Positions 1 through 7,709 of a DNA stretch of 64,000 nucleotides are shown piece by piece. The translations under genes were made by a program, and so were the position numbers. Every line of letters starts with the position of its first letter. The first letter of the stretch is position 1. The DNA is from Nostoc sp. 106C (GTDB taxonomy: Bacteria > Cyanobacteriota > Cyanobacteriia > Cyanobacteriales > Nostocaceae): contig NZ_MTAW01000045.1 in assembly GCF_002154725.1 (NCBI RefSeq), forward strand, positions 1-64,000. The letters run 5' to 3'. The notes beneath the pieces are model-generated. The model saw only the letters and a list, made by a program, of their open reading frames with translations. It was not told where the DNA came from and did no database searches.

Positions 1-610
1 TGAGTGACAGAGCTTGCAGGTACAGGGGTTCGGCTTCGCTGTATCTGCCTTGGGAATCGTAGAGTCCCGCCAGATTGTTCAGGCTTTGTGCAACATCTGG
101 ATGTTTTTCACCCAGCAAGCGTCGGCTGAGTGACAAAGCTTGCAGGTACAGGGGTTCAGCTTCGCTGTATCTTCCTTGGGAACAGTAGAGTAACGCCAGA
201 TTGTTGAGGCTAGTAGCGACATCTGGATGTTCTTCACCCAGCAAGCGTTGGCTGAGTGACAAAGCTTGCAGGTACAGGGGTTCAGCTTCGCTGTATCTTC
301 CTTGGGATTCGTATAGTCCAGCCAGATTGTTCAGGCTAGTAGCAACGAGTGGATGTTGTTCACCTAGCAAGCGTCGCGTTAGTTCTAAAGCTTGCAGATA
401 CAGGGGTTCAGCTTCGCTGTATCTTCCTTGGGATTCGTAGAGAACAGCCAGATTGTTGAGGCTAGTAGCGACATCTGGATGTTCTTCACCCAGCAAGCGT
501 CGCCTGAGTGACAAAGCTTGCAGGTACAAGGGTTCAGCTTCGCTGTATCTTCCTTGGGATTTGTAGAGATATGCCAGATTGTTCAGGCTAGTGGCTAAGT
601 CTTTTTCTAA
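1..610 (-). repeat. 126-bp tandem coding repeat (TPR units)
   Basis: The DNA encoding the TPRs repeats every 126 bp. The phrase cagattgtt.aggct recurs at about 71, 197, 323, 449 and 575, and neighbouring units differ at few positions. At least 4.7 units are visible and the array continues past the left edge. Near-identity at the DNA level suggests recent unit duplication or gene conversion. Confidence 0.9.
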
Positions 611-1417
611 ACCTAACTCTTTTTGCAGTTCCACAGCCTTACGCAAATACTCAATTGCTAAGTCTAATTCTGTTTTATAATCCTGAAACTCTCCTTGATC
701 TAACCTACCTTTATAAATATCTGCCATCCTTGAATATAATGTAGCCAACTTTGGATCTTTTTTGCCCCTCTGCTGTTCTGTCTGCTGAATTAACTCTCTT
801 AAGTCTTCAATAGGCAAAAAATAAGGGTTGTCATCATCGAATTCCGATACTTCGCTGTCAGTAAATGCAAAACGTATGGGTTCTAACTCATTGCTAGAAA
901 CAGCATTTTTCTTTCTAGACACAAATCGGAAAACACCGTTGCGCCAACTCCAAAAATCAGGGGCTTTTTTAATCAAATTAACTAACATTTGATTAGTTAC
1001 CCACAGCACGATCGCAAAAGGAAACTCCCGTAATGCTTCCCTTGTCCATTGTAAGTAACCAAAAAAAATCTCTTGTTCCGATCGCTCCTTCCCAAGTTTG
1101 AGAAAATAAAGTTGTTCTGCACCCGTTACGGTAATGACTGCTTGTCCTCCCTGACGCAAATCTTCTTCACTTTCTACCAGTTGAGCAATAGCAGATCTAA
1201 GACTCGGTTCACCCCGCGCTAAAGCCACTCGATAGGGATGAAATTCAGGTTGTAATTCTGCTTCGTACTGGGCAATTATTTGCTCTCGGAAATTTAGGTC
1301 ATCACAAACAGCTATTAGCAGGCTCAAACCGTGTTCTTTAGCTTGAATACTCACAATTAAATCATCATAAGCATTCAGATTTTCTTCATCAGGCTCGAAT
1401 AATTCTTTAGCTGCCAT
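1..1417 (-). CDS. TPR-repeat protein with N-terminal FPF/APDF domain (3' end cut by window edge)
   Basis: The reading frame starts at an ATG (reverse of 1415-1417) and stays open to the left edge, giving about 472 residues with the C-terminus missing. Residues 1-200 form a domain with FPFAIVLW near residue 132 and APDFWSW near residue 151, shared with the N-terminus of the large WD40 protein at 16228-21255. From about residue 240 there are 42-residue kinesin-light-chain-type TPRs (SLNNLA.LY.SQGRYSEAEPLY, then RLLGEEHPDV). The stop of the upstream ATPase overlaps this start (TAATG), so the two are probably translationally coupled. TPR arrays bind peptides or proteins; the partner is unknown. 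A signalling or scaffold role is inference. Confidence 0.85.
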   Translation of the reverse strand, partial: MAAKELFEPDEENLNAYDDLIVSIQAKEHGLSLLIAVCDDLNFREQIIAQYEAELQPEFHPYRVALARGEPSLRSAIAQLVESEEDLRQGGQAVITVTGAEQLYFLKLGKERSEQEIFFGYLQWTREALREFPFAIVLWVTNQMLVNLIKKAPDFWSWRNGVFRFVSRKKNAVSSNELEPIRFAFTDSEVSEFDDDNPYFLPIEDLRELIQQTEQQRGKKDPKLATLYSRMADIYKGRLDQGEFQDYKTELDLAIEYLRKAVELQKELGLEKDLATSLNNLAYLYKSQGRYSEAEPLYLQALSLRRRLLGEEHPDVATSLNNLAVLYESQGRYSEAEPLYLQALELTRRLLGEQHPLVATSLNNLAGLYESQGRYSEAEPLYLQALSLSQRLLGEEHPDVATSLNNLALLYCSQGRYSEAEPLYLQALSLSRRLLGEKHPDVAQSLNNLAGLYDSQGRYSEAEPLYLQALSL

Positions 1418-2700
1418 TATATTAACCCTTGCTGTTTCAAGAGTTCTACAACAATCGGGTGAACATCGTACCAATTCTGACGATTGCGGTATTCCAAAAC
1501 ATAAAGCCCATGCAGTAAATCTAAAAACTCTGGATCTTTGGGGTCATCAGGAATAAAATTTTGATAAGTAATGTGCAATATTTCATAATCTAGCTTGCCT
1601 AAAGGAACAGCAAAATCATTACGAATGCTATTAATAGCTGTATCTAAAATATCATCATCAATAATCACCGGGTGTCCTGGTTTTCGCCGGATTAAGCGCA
1701 GACAAATTCGACAACATTCATTAGCAATTCTAATTAACTCTCGCAGCACACCACCGCTATTTAAAACAATTTGTTCTGCGGTTTTTTGTTGTATAAGCTC
1801 ATTTGCAATCCGCTTTTTTAATATTTCACACAAAACGTCTTGAGCTTCCGAGCGAGGCTGTGAGTTAGGCTGCCGACTCTTCCCCTTCTCGAATAACTTT
1901 AAGACAGGCATAACTACAACTTGGTCATTAGTTTCAGTTTCAATAAGTGGTCTGAGAAACTTGTCTCGTAAAACAGCAATAGGTATAGTATAAATAATTC
2001 TAAAGTTAGGTAGGCATAGAGCTTTGATATTATCTCGATAAATATCATTAACTCTACTCAGTTCTAGTTTATCTAAATCATCAATAAGTACTAAAATATC
2101 TTTTTTAGTGGCAACCTGAATCAACGCAGCGATTTCATTAATGCGAGCCACTAAATCTGATACTTTTCGCTCAAATTCTTGTTTAATTTCATAACGAACA
2201 GCAGCATCAGCTTTTAACTTCGTACTAATCAGCTTTAACAAGTCAAAACCGCCGGATGCTTCCGCCCCAATTTTTATTTCTTCAGTCTTAGTACGAGTAG
2301 CAAACCAGTTATATAAAGCGTTTTTAGTAGAATTAGGAATTTCAACTCGGCGTGCTTCCGCCTCGTACATTAAATTAACTGCGATCGCAAATAGAATGTT
2401 GATGTGGTTAACATCAGACATTTCTATAGTGTCTGAGATAGAAAATAAAACTACAAAATAATGATCGTGCAATCTCCGGCTAAATTCAGCCAGCAATGTA
2501 GACTTGCCACAACCCCGATGTCCTGTAAAGATAATCTTGCCATCACCATTAGGGCTATCTTCAACTAATTGCTCTAATTCTTCAATTACTTCATCACCAT
2601 AATTCACTCGAAATTGATCTAATTCTTTTTGCTCTAGGAGTGGTAACAATTCCAAATTTTTATAAGCTTGCTGGAATGATTTTAATAGTTTGTCAGACAT
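1417..2700 (-). CDS. AAA-type P-loop ATPase, first copy of the cassette ATPase
   Basis: A 427-residue ATPase. Walker A is FTGHRGCGKST (about residues 58-68) and Walker B is ILVLIDDLDKL (about residue 205). A YTIPIAVL segment and a C-terminal GLYVLEYR segment follow. The same landmarks in the same order occur in the ATPase at 21620-22951 (FTGHIGCGKST, VVIVDNLDRVD, YTIPLALI, MYLFEYR), so the two are paralogues. There is no signal peptide or membrane segment, so it is probably cytoplasmic. Its stop codon overlaps the start of the TPR gene by one base. It looks like a regulatory ATPase of the AAA/STAND supergroup; substrate and exact family are not known. Confidence 0.85.
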   Translation of the reverse strand: MSDKLLKSFQQAYKNLELLPLLEQKELDQFRVNYGDEVIEELEQLVEDSPNGDGKIIFTGHRGCGKSTLLAEFSRRLHDHYFVVLFSISDTIEMSDVNHINILFAIAVNLMYEAEARRVEIPNSTKNALYNWFATRTKTEEIKIGAEASGGFDLLKLISTKLKADAAVRYEIKQEFERKVSDLVARINEIAALIQVATKKDILVLIDDLDKLELSRVNDIYRDNIKALCLPNFRIIYTIPIAVLRDKFLRPLIETETNDQVVVMPVLKLFEKGKSRQPNSQPRSEAQDVLCEILKKRIANELIQQKTAEQIVLNSGGVLRELIRIANECCRICLRLIRRKPGHPVIIDDDILDTAINSIRNDFAVPLGKLDYEILHITYQNFIPDDPKDPEFLDLLHGLYVLEYRNRQNWYDVHPIVVELLKQQGLI

Positions 2701-2761
2701 GAGATATTGCAGTATATAGTTTTAACTTTTAATATCATCGCCCATTCTTGCAGAAGTATAA

Positions 2762-3026
2762 ACTGGACTTCCCCCAGCAAATATACCTACACAGGCTCAA
2801 AAGCCTATCATTGCATGGGTTTAAATTGTTGAGCAAAATTTCTGTAGCCATGTAGGTCATTCACGCCTTCAAGCGATCGCCAATTATATTGAATCTACAA
2901 TGTTCTGCGCGATCACCAAAACGGCTATTGCTTAGACATGGGTACAGTTTTTTAAGTCAACAATTGAAACCTTTAATTGGTATAGTTTTTAGAGATTTTA
3001 GTACATTTGTATGGGGGAAGTCCAGT
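2762..3026. mobile_element. MITE-like element with 15-bp perfect terminal inverted repeats
   Basis: ACTGGACTTCCCCCA at 2762-2776 is matched exactly in inverse by 3012-3026, bounding 265 bp with no credible gene. It fills most of the space between the ATPase promoter side and ndhJ. Structure and size fit a non-autonomous MITE. The parent transposase family cannot be named from this sequence, and no clear target duplication is visible. Confidence 0.65.
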
Positions 3027-3158
3027 ATAAATCAGCGCTTCTTTCTTCCCTCTGCCGCGTGCCGTTGCGTTAAAAACAATACCCTCCTCCACCGCCGGAG
3101 AAGGGTTAGGGATGAGATATCAAAATACTCACTGCTGAAACTCAGCACTCAGCACCGT

Positions 3159-3686
3159 CTAATAAGCGTCTTGCAACTCGTAGAAATCAGGCGAGATGTA
3201 ATCCTTGCGCAAAGGCCAACCTACCCAATCTTCTGGCATCAAAATCCGCTTCAGATTAGGGTGTCCTTCATAGACAATGCCGAACATATCATAAGACTCG
3301 CGTTCTTGCCAGTCTGCGGTTTTCCAAATCCAGTAGACTGAAGGTACTCTGGGGTTTTCCCGTGGTAAGAACACTTTTAATCGGATTTCTTCGGGGCGAT
3401 CGCTATTATCACCTACTTTAATCAAGTGATATACACTCGCCAAGTCTTGTCCAGGGCCAAGGTCAACACCACCTTGAAACTGGAGATAATTAAACCCATA
3501 AGCATATAGGGCTGTAGCGGTAGGTAGTAAGAAATCTGGCTCTACCTTAATTATCTCTACCCCGTTGACATCTGCTGGCAAAACCTCATGGTCAAAGCCA
3601 TTTTCAGTCAACCATTGGGAAACTTTTCCGGCTTTTACCAAAGATTCTTCCGCTGCTGGTACTGGCTTAGATTCTTCATCAGCCAC
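3159..3686 (-). CDS. ndhJ: NAD(P)H-quinone oxidoreductase subunit J
   Basis: A 175-residue homologue of the complex I 30-kDa subunit (NuoC). The family signature is present as [18 protein letters not shown] followed by RILMPEDW and PLRKDY. It belongs to the hydrophilic arm of thylakoid NDH-1, which works in cyclic electron flow, respiration and CO2 uptake. It is the last gene of ndhC-ndhK-ndhJ. Its start overlaps the end of ndhK by 8 bases, suggesting translational coupling. Length and order match cyanobacteria and chloroplasts. Confidence 0.97.
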   Translation of the reverse strand: MADEESKPVPAAEESLVKAGKVSQWLTENGFDHEVLPADVNGVEIIKVEPDFLLPTATALYAYGFNYLQFQGGVDLGPGQDLASVYHLIKVGDNSDRPEEIRLKVFLPRENPRVPSVYWIWKTADWQERESYDMFGIVYEGHPNLKRILMPEDWVGWPLRKDYISPDFYELQDAY

Positions 3687-4416
3687 GGTTTGTTTCCTCC
3701 TTTTGTTTCTGGGATGTCAGTAAAGCAGGTGGAACTGGTAAACCAATCGCTTCCGCCAATTCCTTCGGTGGTGTAAAGCGAGTATCTGACTGCAAATACT
3801 TACCAGTTAAAATTTCCTCTACTGGCTTGAGGTTATGAGTTGTGCTGTAATAACGGTGGGTTTGCTTGATTTGATCCCGTTCTTGGATGGAATCGTTAGC
3901 TATCTTCTTCCGCAGCTTAATGATTGCATCAATAATCGCTTCTGGACGCGGCGGACAACCAGGCAAGTACACATCTACAGGAATGAGTTTATCAACTCCA
4001 CGCACAGCAGTAGGAGAATCAACGCTGAACATCCCGCCTGTAATTGTACAAGCTCCCATTGCAATTACATACTTCGGCTCAGGCATTTGTTCATAAAGAC
4101 GCACGAGTTGAGGTGCCATCTTCATAGTGATTGTCCCAGCTGTAATAATTAAATCAGCTTGGCGGGGGCTGGAACGAGGAATTAGCCCAAAGCGGTCAAA
4201 GTCAAAGCGAGAGCCGATTAAAGCTGCAAACTCAATAAAGCAGCAAGCCGTACCAAATAGCAACGGCCACAAACTAGAAAGCCGCGCCCAGTTGTAAAGG
4301 TCATCAACCGTAGTCAGAATGACGTTTTCTGAAAGGTCTTGAGTGACTGAGGGACGCTCAATCGGGTTGATGATTCGCTCTTTGTCCTGGGTTTTTAAGT
4401 TAGAATTCAAGACCAT
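3679..4416 (-). CDS. ndhK: NAD(P)H-quinone oxidoreductase subunit K
   Basis: A 245-residue NuoB/PSST homologue that carries iron-sulfur cluster N2 in NDH-1. The cluster cysteines are visible in [18 protein letters not shown] and PGCPPRPEA. The segment [15 protein letters not shown] is also characteristic. It overlaps ndhC by 10 bases and ndhJ by 8, forming a compact operon. The C-terminus ends in a charged tail, as is usual in cyanobacterial NdhK. Confidence 0.98.
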   Translation of the reverse strand: MVLNSNLKTQDKERIINPIERPSVTQDLSENVILTTVDDLYNWARLSSLWPLLFGTACCFIEFAALIGSRFDFDRFGLIPRSSPRQADLIITAGTITMKMAPQLVRLYEQMPEPKYVIAMGACTITGGMFSVDSPTAVRGVDKLIPVDVYLPGCPPRPEAIIDAIIKLRKKIANDSIQERDQIKQTHRYYSTTHNLKPVEEILTGKYLQSDTRFTPPKELAEAIGLPVPPALLTSQKQKEETNRG

Positions 4417-4769
4417 TCCAAAGCTCCTTTACGCCATGCGTAAACTAAGGCGATTACAAGAATTGCAATAAAAATTAGCGCTTCAATGAATGCCAATAGC
4501 CCTAGACGGTGGAAAGCAACCGCCCAAGGATACAAGAACACAGTCTCCACATCAAAGACGACAAAGACCAGCGCAAACATATAGTAGCGAATGTTGAACT
4601 GAATCCAGGCTCCGCCGATGGGTTCCATGCCTGATTCATAGGTGGTGCGCCGTTCCGCACTTTTGCCGCTAGGCCGTAGAAGCTTGGACGCTGAGAGCGC
4701 CAGGGCAGGCACTAGGCTACAGATAATTAAGAAGCCTAGAAGGTACTCGTAACCGCTGAGAACAAACAC
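4407..4769 (-). CDS. ndhC: NAD(P)H-quinone oxidoreductase subunit 3
   Basis: A 120-residue, three-helix membrane protein of the NuoA/NdhC family. The conserved loop is [20 protein letters not shown], and [14 protein letters not shown] follows. It is the first gene of ndhCKJ. About 195 bp separate its start from the divergent rubredoxin gene, and this gap should hold promoters for both directions. Confidence 0.98.
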   Translation of the reverse strand: MFVLSGYEYLLGFLIICSLVPALALSASKLLRPSGKSAERRTTYESGMEPIGGAWIQFNIRYYMFALVFVVFDVETVFLYPWAVAFHRLGLLAFIEALIFIAILVIALVYAWRKGALEWS

Positions 4770-4965
4770 AATTGATATCTACCGCTTATGGTGTAAATAA
4801 CGCTGTAACTTTCTTTTACATTATATCTTTTAGCCCTTTCTGAAATCTGGGAAACAGACGCGCTGAGGGTATTTGATTCGTTTTTAGTTGTGATAGAAAA
4901 GTCTAACAGTTATGTCATAATTTTTAACGTATATTTAATATTTGCCCCTCTGCGAGGCCTAAGCC

Positions 4966-5310
4966 ATGAGCGAACAAAGCGAACAAACTGTTGAAAATCA
5001 AGAGTTAGACCGCTACGAGTGTCGCGCCTGCGGTTACGTTTATGAACCTGAGAAGGGAGATGACAAGCATGACATTTCCTCAGGAACATCTTTCGCAGAA
5101 CTGCCATTCACTTGGCGTTGTCCGGTGTGTAGTGCAAAGAAACAAGCTTTCACTAACATTGGTCCTGCGGGACAAGTATCCGGTTTTCGAGAAAATCTTG
5201 GTTATGGTTTAGGGGTCAACACTTTGACGCCAACCCAAAAAAATATCTTGATTTTTGGTGCTTTAGCGCTTGGCTTCTTGTTTTTTCTCAGTCTCTACGG
5301 CTTACAATAA
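4966..5310 (+). CDS. rubA: Membrane-anchored rubredoxin (RubA)
   Basis: A 114-residue protein with a rubredoxin fold: CRACGYVY near residues 19-26 and CPVCSAKK near residue 52 supply the four iron ligands. A single C-terminal membrane helix (ILIFGALALGFLFFLSLYG) anchors it. In cyanobacteria this rubredoxin sits just upstream of ycf48 and psbEFLJ and is needed for photosystem biogenesis; that order is conserved here. Function is inferred from family and context, not from the sequence alone. Confidence 0.93.
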   Translation: MSEQSEQTVENQELDRYECRACGYVYEPEKGDDKHDISSGTSFAELPFTWRCPVCSAKKQAFTNIGPAGQVSGFRENLGYGLGVNTLTPTQKNILIFGALALGFLFFLSLYGLQ

Positions 5311-5410
5311 TACCCGCGATCTTTTTTCCAGTCCGTAGAGTGCCCGTTGCCTTTAAGGTAAACCTTTTAAAGAACCCGTACACAAATTTAGAAACAACTA
5401 AGAAATACTG

Positions 5411-6433
5411 ATGCACGCAATCTTAAAAAGTTGGCAACGAATATTTGCCTTGTTGATAGTTGTCCTGATGTGTATAGGTTGTAGCAAAGTCCCCTCTACC
5501 AGCTATAACCCTTGGGCAATCATTTCTGTCCCCACAGAAGCGAAGCTGTTAGATATTGCTTTTACTGATAATTCTCAGCATGGCTACTTAGTAGGTAGCA
5601 ACGCCACCATTTTAGAAACTAATGATGGTGGTGAGACTTGGAAACCCTTAACCCTAGCACTGGATGATTCAAGGTATCGCTTTGATTCTATTAGTTTTGC
5701 TGGTAAAGAAGGGTGGATTGTCGGAGAGCCTGCTTTGCTGCTGCATACTACTGATGAAGGTCGTTCTTGGTCACGCATTCCCCTGAGTGAAAAATTACCT
5801 GGTAGTCCTATTCGGATCAGTGCTTTGGGACCAAATGCAGCTGAGATGGCTACTGATGTGGGAGCGATATATCAAACCAAAGACGGCGGCAAAAACTGGA
5901 AAGCCCAAGTGGAAGCAGCAGTTGGTGTAGTGCGTAACCTAGAGCGTTCTGCTGACGGCAAATACGTTGCTGTTTCGGCTAAAGGTAGCTTTTACTCTAC
6001 TTGGGAACCAGGACAAAATGCTTGGGTACCCCACAACCGCAATAGTTCTCGCCGGGTAGAGAACATGGGCTTTGCTGACAATGGGCAAATGTGGATGCTA
6101 GCACGAGGGGGTCAGGTGCAGTTTAGCGACCCAGTAAAACCAGAAGAGTGGCAAGAAGCACAAAATCCAGAATTATCCACCAGTTGGGGTTTACTGGATT
6201 TAGCCTATCGCACACCTAATGACATTTGGGTAAGTGGAGGTAGTGGTAATTTGCTGCACAGTGCAGATGGTGGCAAAACTTGGGAAAAAGACCGGGATGT
6301 GGAAACAGTTGCTGCTAACTTTTACAAAATTGTTTTTTTAGAGCCAGAAAAGGGATTTATCATTGGCGATCGCGGCGTATTGCTGAAATATAACCCCAAA
6401 GCTGAAACAGCTTCCCCAGCAGAGGCAGCTTAG
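5411..6433 (+). CDS. ycf48: Photosystem II assembly factor Ycf48/HCF136
   Basis: A 340-residue protein with a lipoprotein-type signal peptide (LLIVVLMCIGC). The rest is a repeated-blade propeller with recurring NDGGETW, TDEGRSW, KDGGKNW and ADGGKTW motifs. Ycf48 binds early D1-containing photosystem II intermediates at the lumenal side of the thylakoid membrane. It lies between rubA and psbE on the same strand, the usual cyanobacterial order. Confidence 0.96.
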   Translation: MHAILKSWQRIFALLIVVLMCIGCSKVPSTSYNPWAIISVPTEAKLLDIAFTDNSQHGYLVGSNATILETNDGGETWKPLTLALDDSRYRFDSISFAGKEGWIVGEPALLLHTTDEGRSWSRIPLSEKLPGSPIRISALGPNAAEMATDVGAIYQTKDGGKNWKAQVEAAVGVVRNLERSADGKYVAVSAKGSFYSTWEPGQNAWVPHNRNSSRRVENMGFADNGQMWMLARGGQVQFSDPVKPEEWQEAQNPELSTSWGLLDLAYRTPNDIWVSGGSGNLLHSADGGKTWEKDRDVETVAANFYKIVFLEPEKGFIIGDRGVLLKYNPKAETASPAEAA

Positions 6434-6552
6434 GGCAACATTGGTTTATGTATTTATCCAGATTTCTGAGAACGACGTTGCAACTTGTAACTCTTTCTAA
6501 ACTTTGTAGGATAATAAACTCAATAACAGTCTTTGTGAAGGTAGGAAATTAA

Positions 6553-6801
6553 ATGTCAGGTACCACTGGAGAACGTCCGTTTTCGGACATTATTACCAGC
6601 GTTCGTTACTGGGTAATTCACAGCATCACCATACCAGCATTATTTATTGCCGGCTGGTTATTCGTCAGCACCGGACTGGCATATGATGTTTTTGGCACAC
6701 CCCGCCCAAATGAGTATTTCACAGAAGTACGGCAGGAAGTGCCAATTGTGAACAATCGCTTTGAAGCTAAACAGCAAGTAGAAAAATATATCGGAAAGTA
6801 G
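6553..6801 (+). CDS. psbE: Cytochrome b559 subunit alpha
   Basis: An 82-residue, single-helix photosystem II core subunit. The haem-ligand histidine is in [14 protein letters not shown]. Length and the C-terminal [12 protein letters not shown] segment match the family. It is the first gene of psbEFLJ, 9 bases before psbF. The ~120-base gap after ycf48 probably holds its own promoter. Confidence 0.99.
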   Translation: MSGTTGERPFSDIITSVRYWVIHSITIPALFIAGWLFVSTGLAYDVFGTPRPNEYFTEVRQEVPIVNNRFEAKQQVEKYIGK

Positions 6802-6810
6802 TTTGAAATC

Positions 6811-6948
6811 ATGACTAGCGGCAATAACATCAATCAACCAGTTACCTATCCAATTTTTACGGTTAGATGGCTTGCAGTTCACACTTTAGGTGTGCCAACT
6901 GTCTTCTTTTTGGGCGCGATCGCCGCAATGCAGTTTATTCAACGCTAG
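6811..6948 (+). CDS. psbF: Cytochrome b559 subunit beta
   Basis: A 45-residue single-helix protein starting [20 protein letters not shown]. The haem histidine is in [11 protein letters not shown], and the C-terminus is AAMQFIQR. Together with PsbE it forms cytochrome b559 at the photosystem II reaction centre. It sits 9 bases after psbE and 9 before psbL. Confidence 0.98.
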   Translation: MTSGNNINQPVTYPIFTVRWLAVHTLGVPTVFFLGAIAAMQFIQR

Positions 6949-6957
6949 GAGCAACTC

Positions 6958-7077
6958 ATGGAAAGAACGCCCAATCCCAATAATCAGCCGGTTGAACTAA
7001 ACCGGACTTCACTGTACCTGGGACTACTACTGGTTTTTGTTCTGGGTATTCTGTTTTCCAGTTACTTCTTTAACTAA
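6958..7077 (+). CDS. psbL: Photosystem II protein L
   Basis: A 39-residue protein, starting [20 protein letters not shown] and ending FSSYFFN, as PsbL does. It is a single-helix subunit at the photosystem II dimer interface that helps set the QA site. It is the third gene of psbEFLJ and begins 9 bases after psbF. Confidence 0.98.
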   Translation: MERTPNPNNQPVELNRTSLYLGLLLVFVLGILFSSYFFN

Positions 7078-7148
7078 CTGGCAAAATCTTTGTTAATCAT
7101 TTGTTTATTGAACTTGTGTTGATTTGTTGTTAAGGGAGGAGAAAAGCT

Positions 7149-7268
7149 GTGTCTGGAAGTGGGAGAATTCCCCTGTGGGTCGTCGCTACGATCGCAGGAT
7201 TAGGTGTAATTACCGTTTTAGGCATTTTCTTTTATGGAGCCTATGCCGGAATCGGTTCATCGCTTTAA
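7149..7268 (+). CDS. psbJ: Photosystem II protein J
   Basis: A 39-residue protein with a GTG start preceded by GGAGGAG. It begins [19 protein letters not shown] and ends [10 protein letters not shown], the PsbJ signature. It is a single-helix subunit next to cytochrome b559. As the last gene of psbEFLJ it lies 71 bases after psbL and is followed by a clear hairpin. Confidence 0.97.
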   Translation: MSGSGRIPLWVVATIAGLGVITVLGIFFYGAYAGIGSSL

Positions 7269-7341
7269 TATTAGCTGTAGCCCAATAGCATAAGTAGTGT
7301 GGATTCTCTAGCACTTGTTTAGAAATCAACATTATTAAAAA

Positions 7342-7368
7342 ACCGCCTGTCTCACTGAGATAGGCGGT
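7342..7368 (+). terminator. Hairpin terminator after psbEFLJ
   Basis: ACCGCCTGTCTC, a 3-base loop (ACT) and GAGATAGGCGGT form a 12-bp stem with one G-T wobble, about 75 bases after the psbJ stop. The 3' flank is ATTTAAGTATTT rather than a pure T run. It could also shield the convergent psaI transcript. Confidence 0.7.
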
Positions 7369-7457
7369 ATTTAAGTATTTATTAGCTAGACAAGGAGCTA
7401 AATAATTGCCTCTGGGTAATTGGTAAAAAGTGAAGGAACTTATTACGCATTATCCGA

Positions 7458-7598
7458 TTAAACAGCATCCTCACGTTCAATGTACAGAAACAAAAACGCG
7501 AAAATTGCAATTGGCAAAACCCAACCAATTATGGGAACAAAGATAGAAGGCAAGAAAGTGGAATATGCCAAGATAGAAGGCAAAAATGCAGTTGACAT
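7458..7598 (-). CDS. psaI: Photosystem I subunit VIII (PsaI)
   Basis: A 46-residue ORF reading MSTAFLPSILAYSTFLPSIF, then the membrane helix VPIIGWVLPIAIFAFLFLYI and the terminal IEREDAV. This is the PsaI pattern (ATAFLPSI near the start, FLYIERED at the end). PsaI is a single-helix subunit that stabilises PsaL and photosystem I trimers or tetramers. It is monocistronic here, between psbJ and the gene ending at 7710, and psaL is not adjacent. It is easily missed because of its size. Confidence 0.93.
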   Translation of the reverse strand: MSTAFLPSILAYSTFLPSIFVPIIGWVLPIAIFAFLFLYIEREDAV

Positions 7599-7709
7599 CG
7601 CAAATATTCCTGTTAAATGACACTACAATTCAAGATGAGCTTACTGCAAATTCTGCCTCAATTTTTAAATTCTAAAGATTTTTAACACAGCAGCAGTTGC
7701 TAGGGATGT

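Noticed and set aside
201-440. 79-codon plus-strand ORF
   Set aside because: It is the antisense of the TPR coding repeat; the minus-strand frame is clearly the real one.
2889-3341. 150-codon plus-strand ORF
   Set aside because: It crosses the MITE end and runs antisense into ndhJ; composition is not protein-like.
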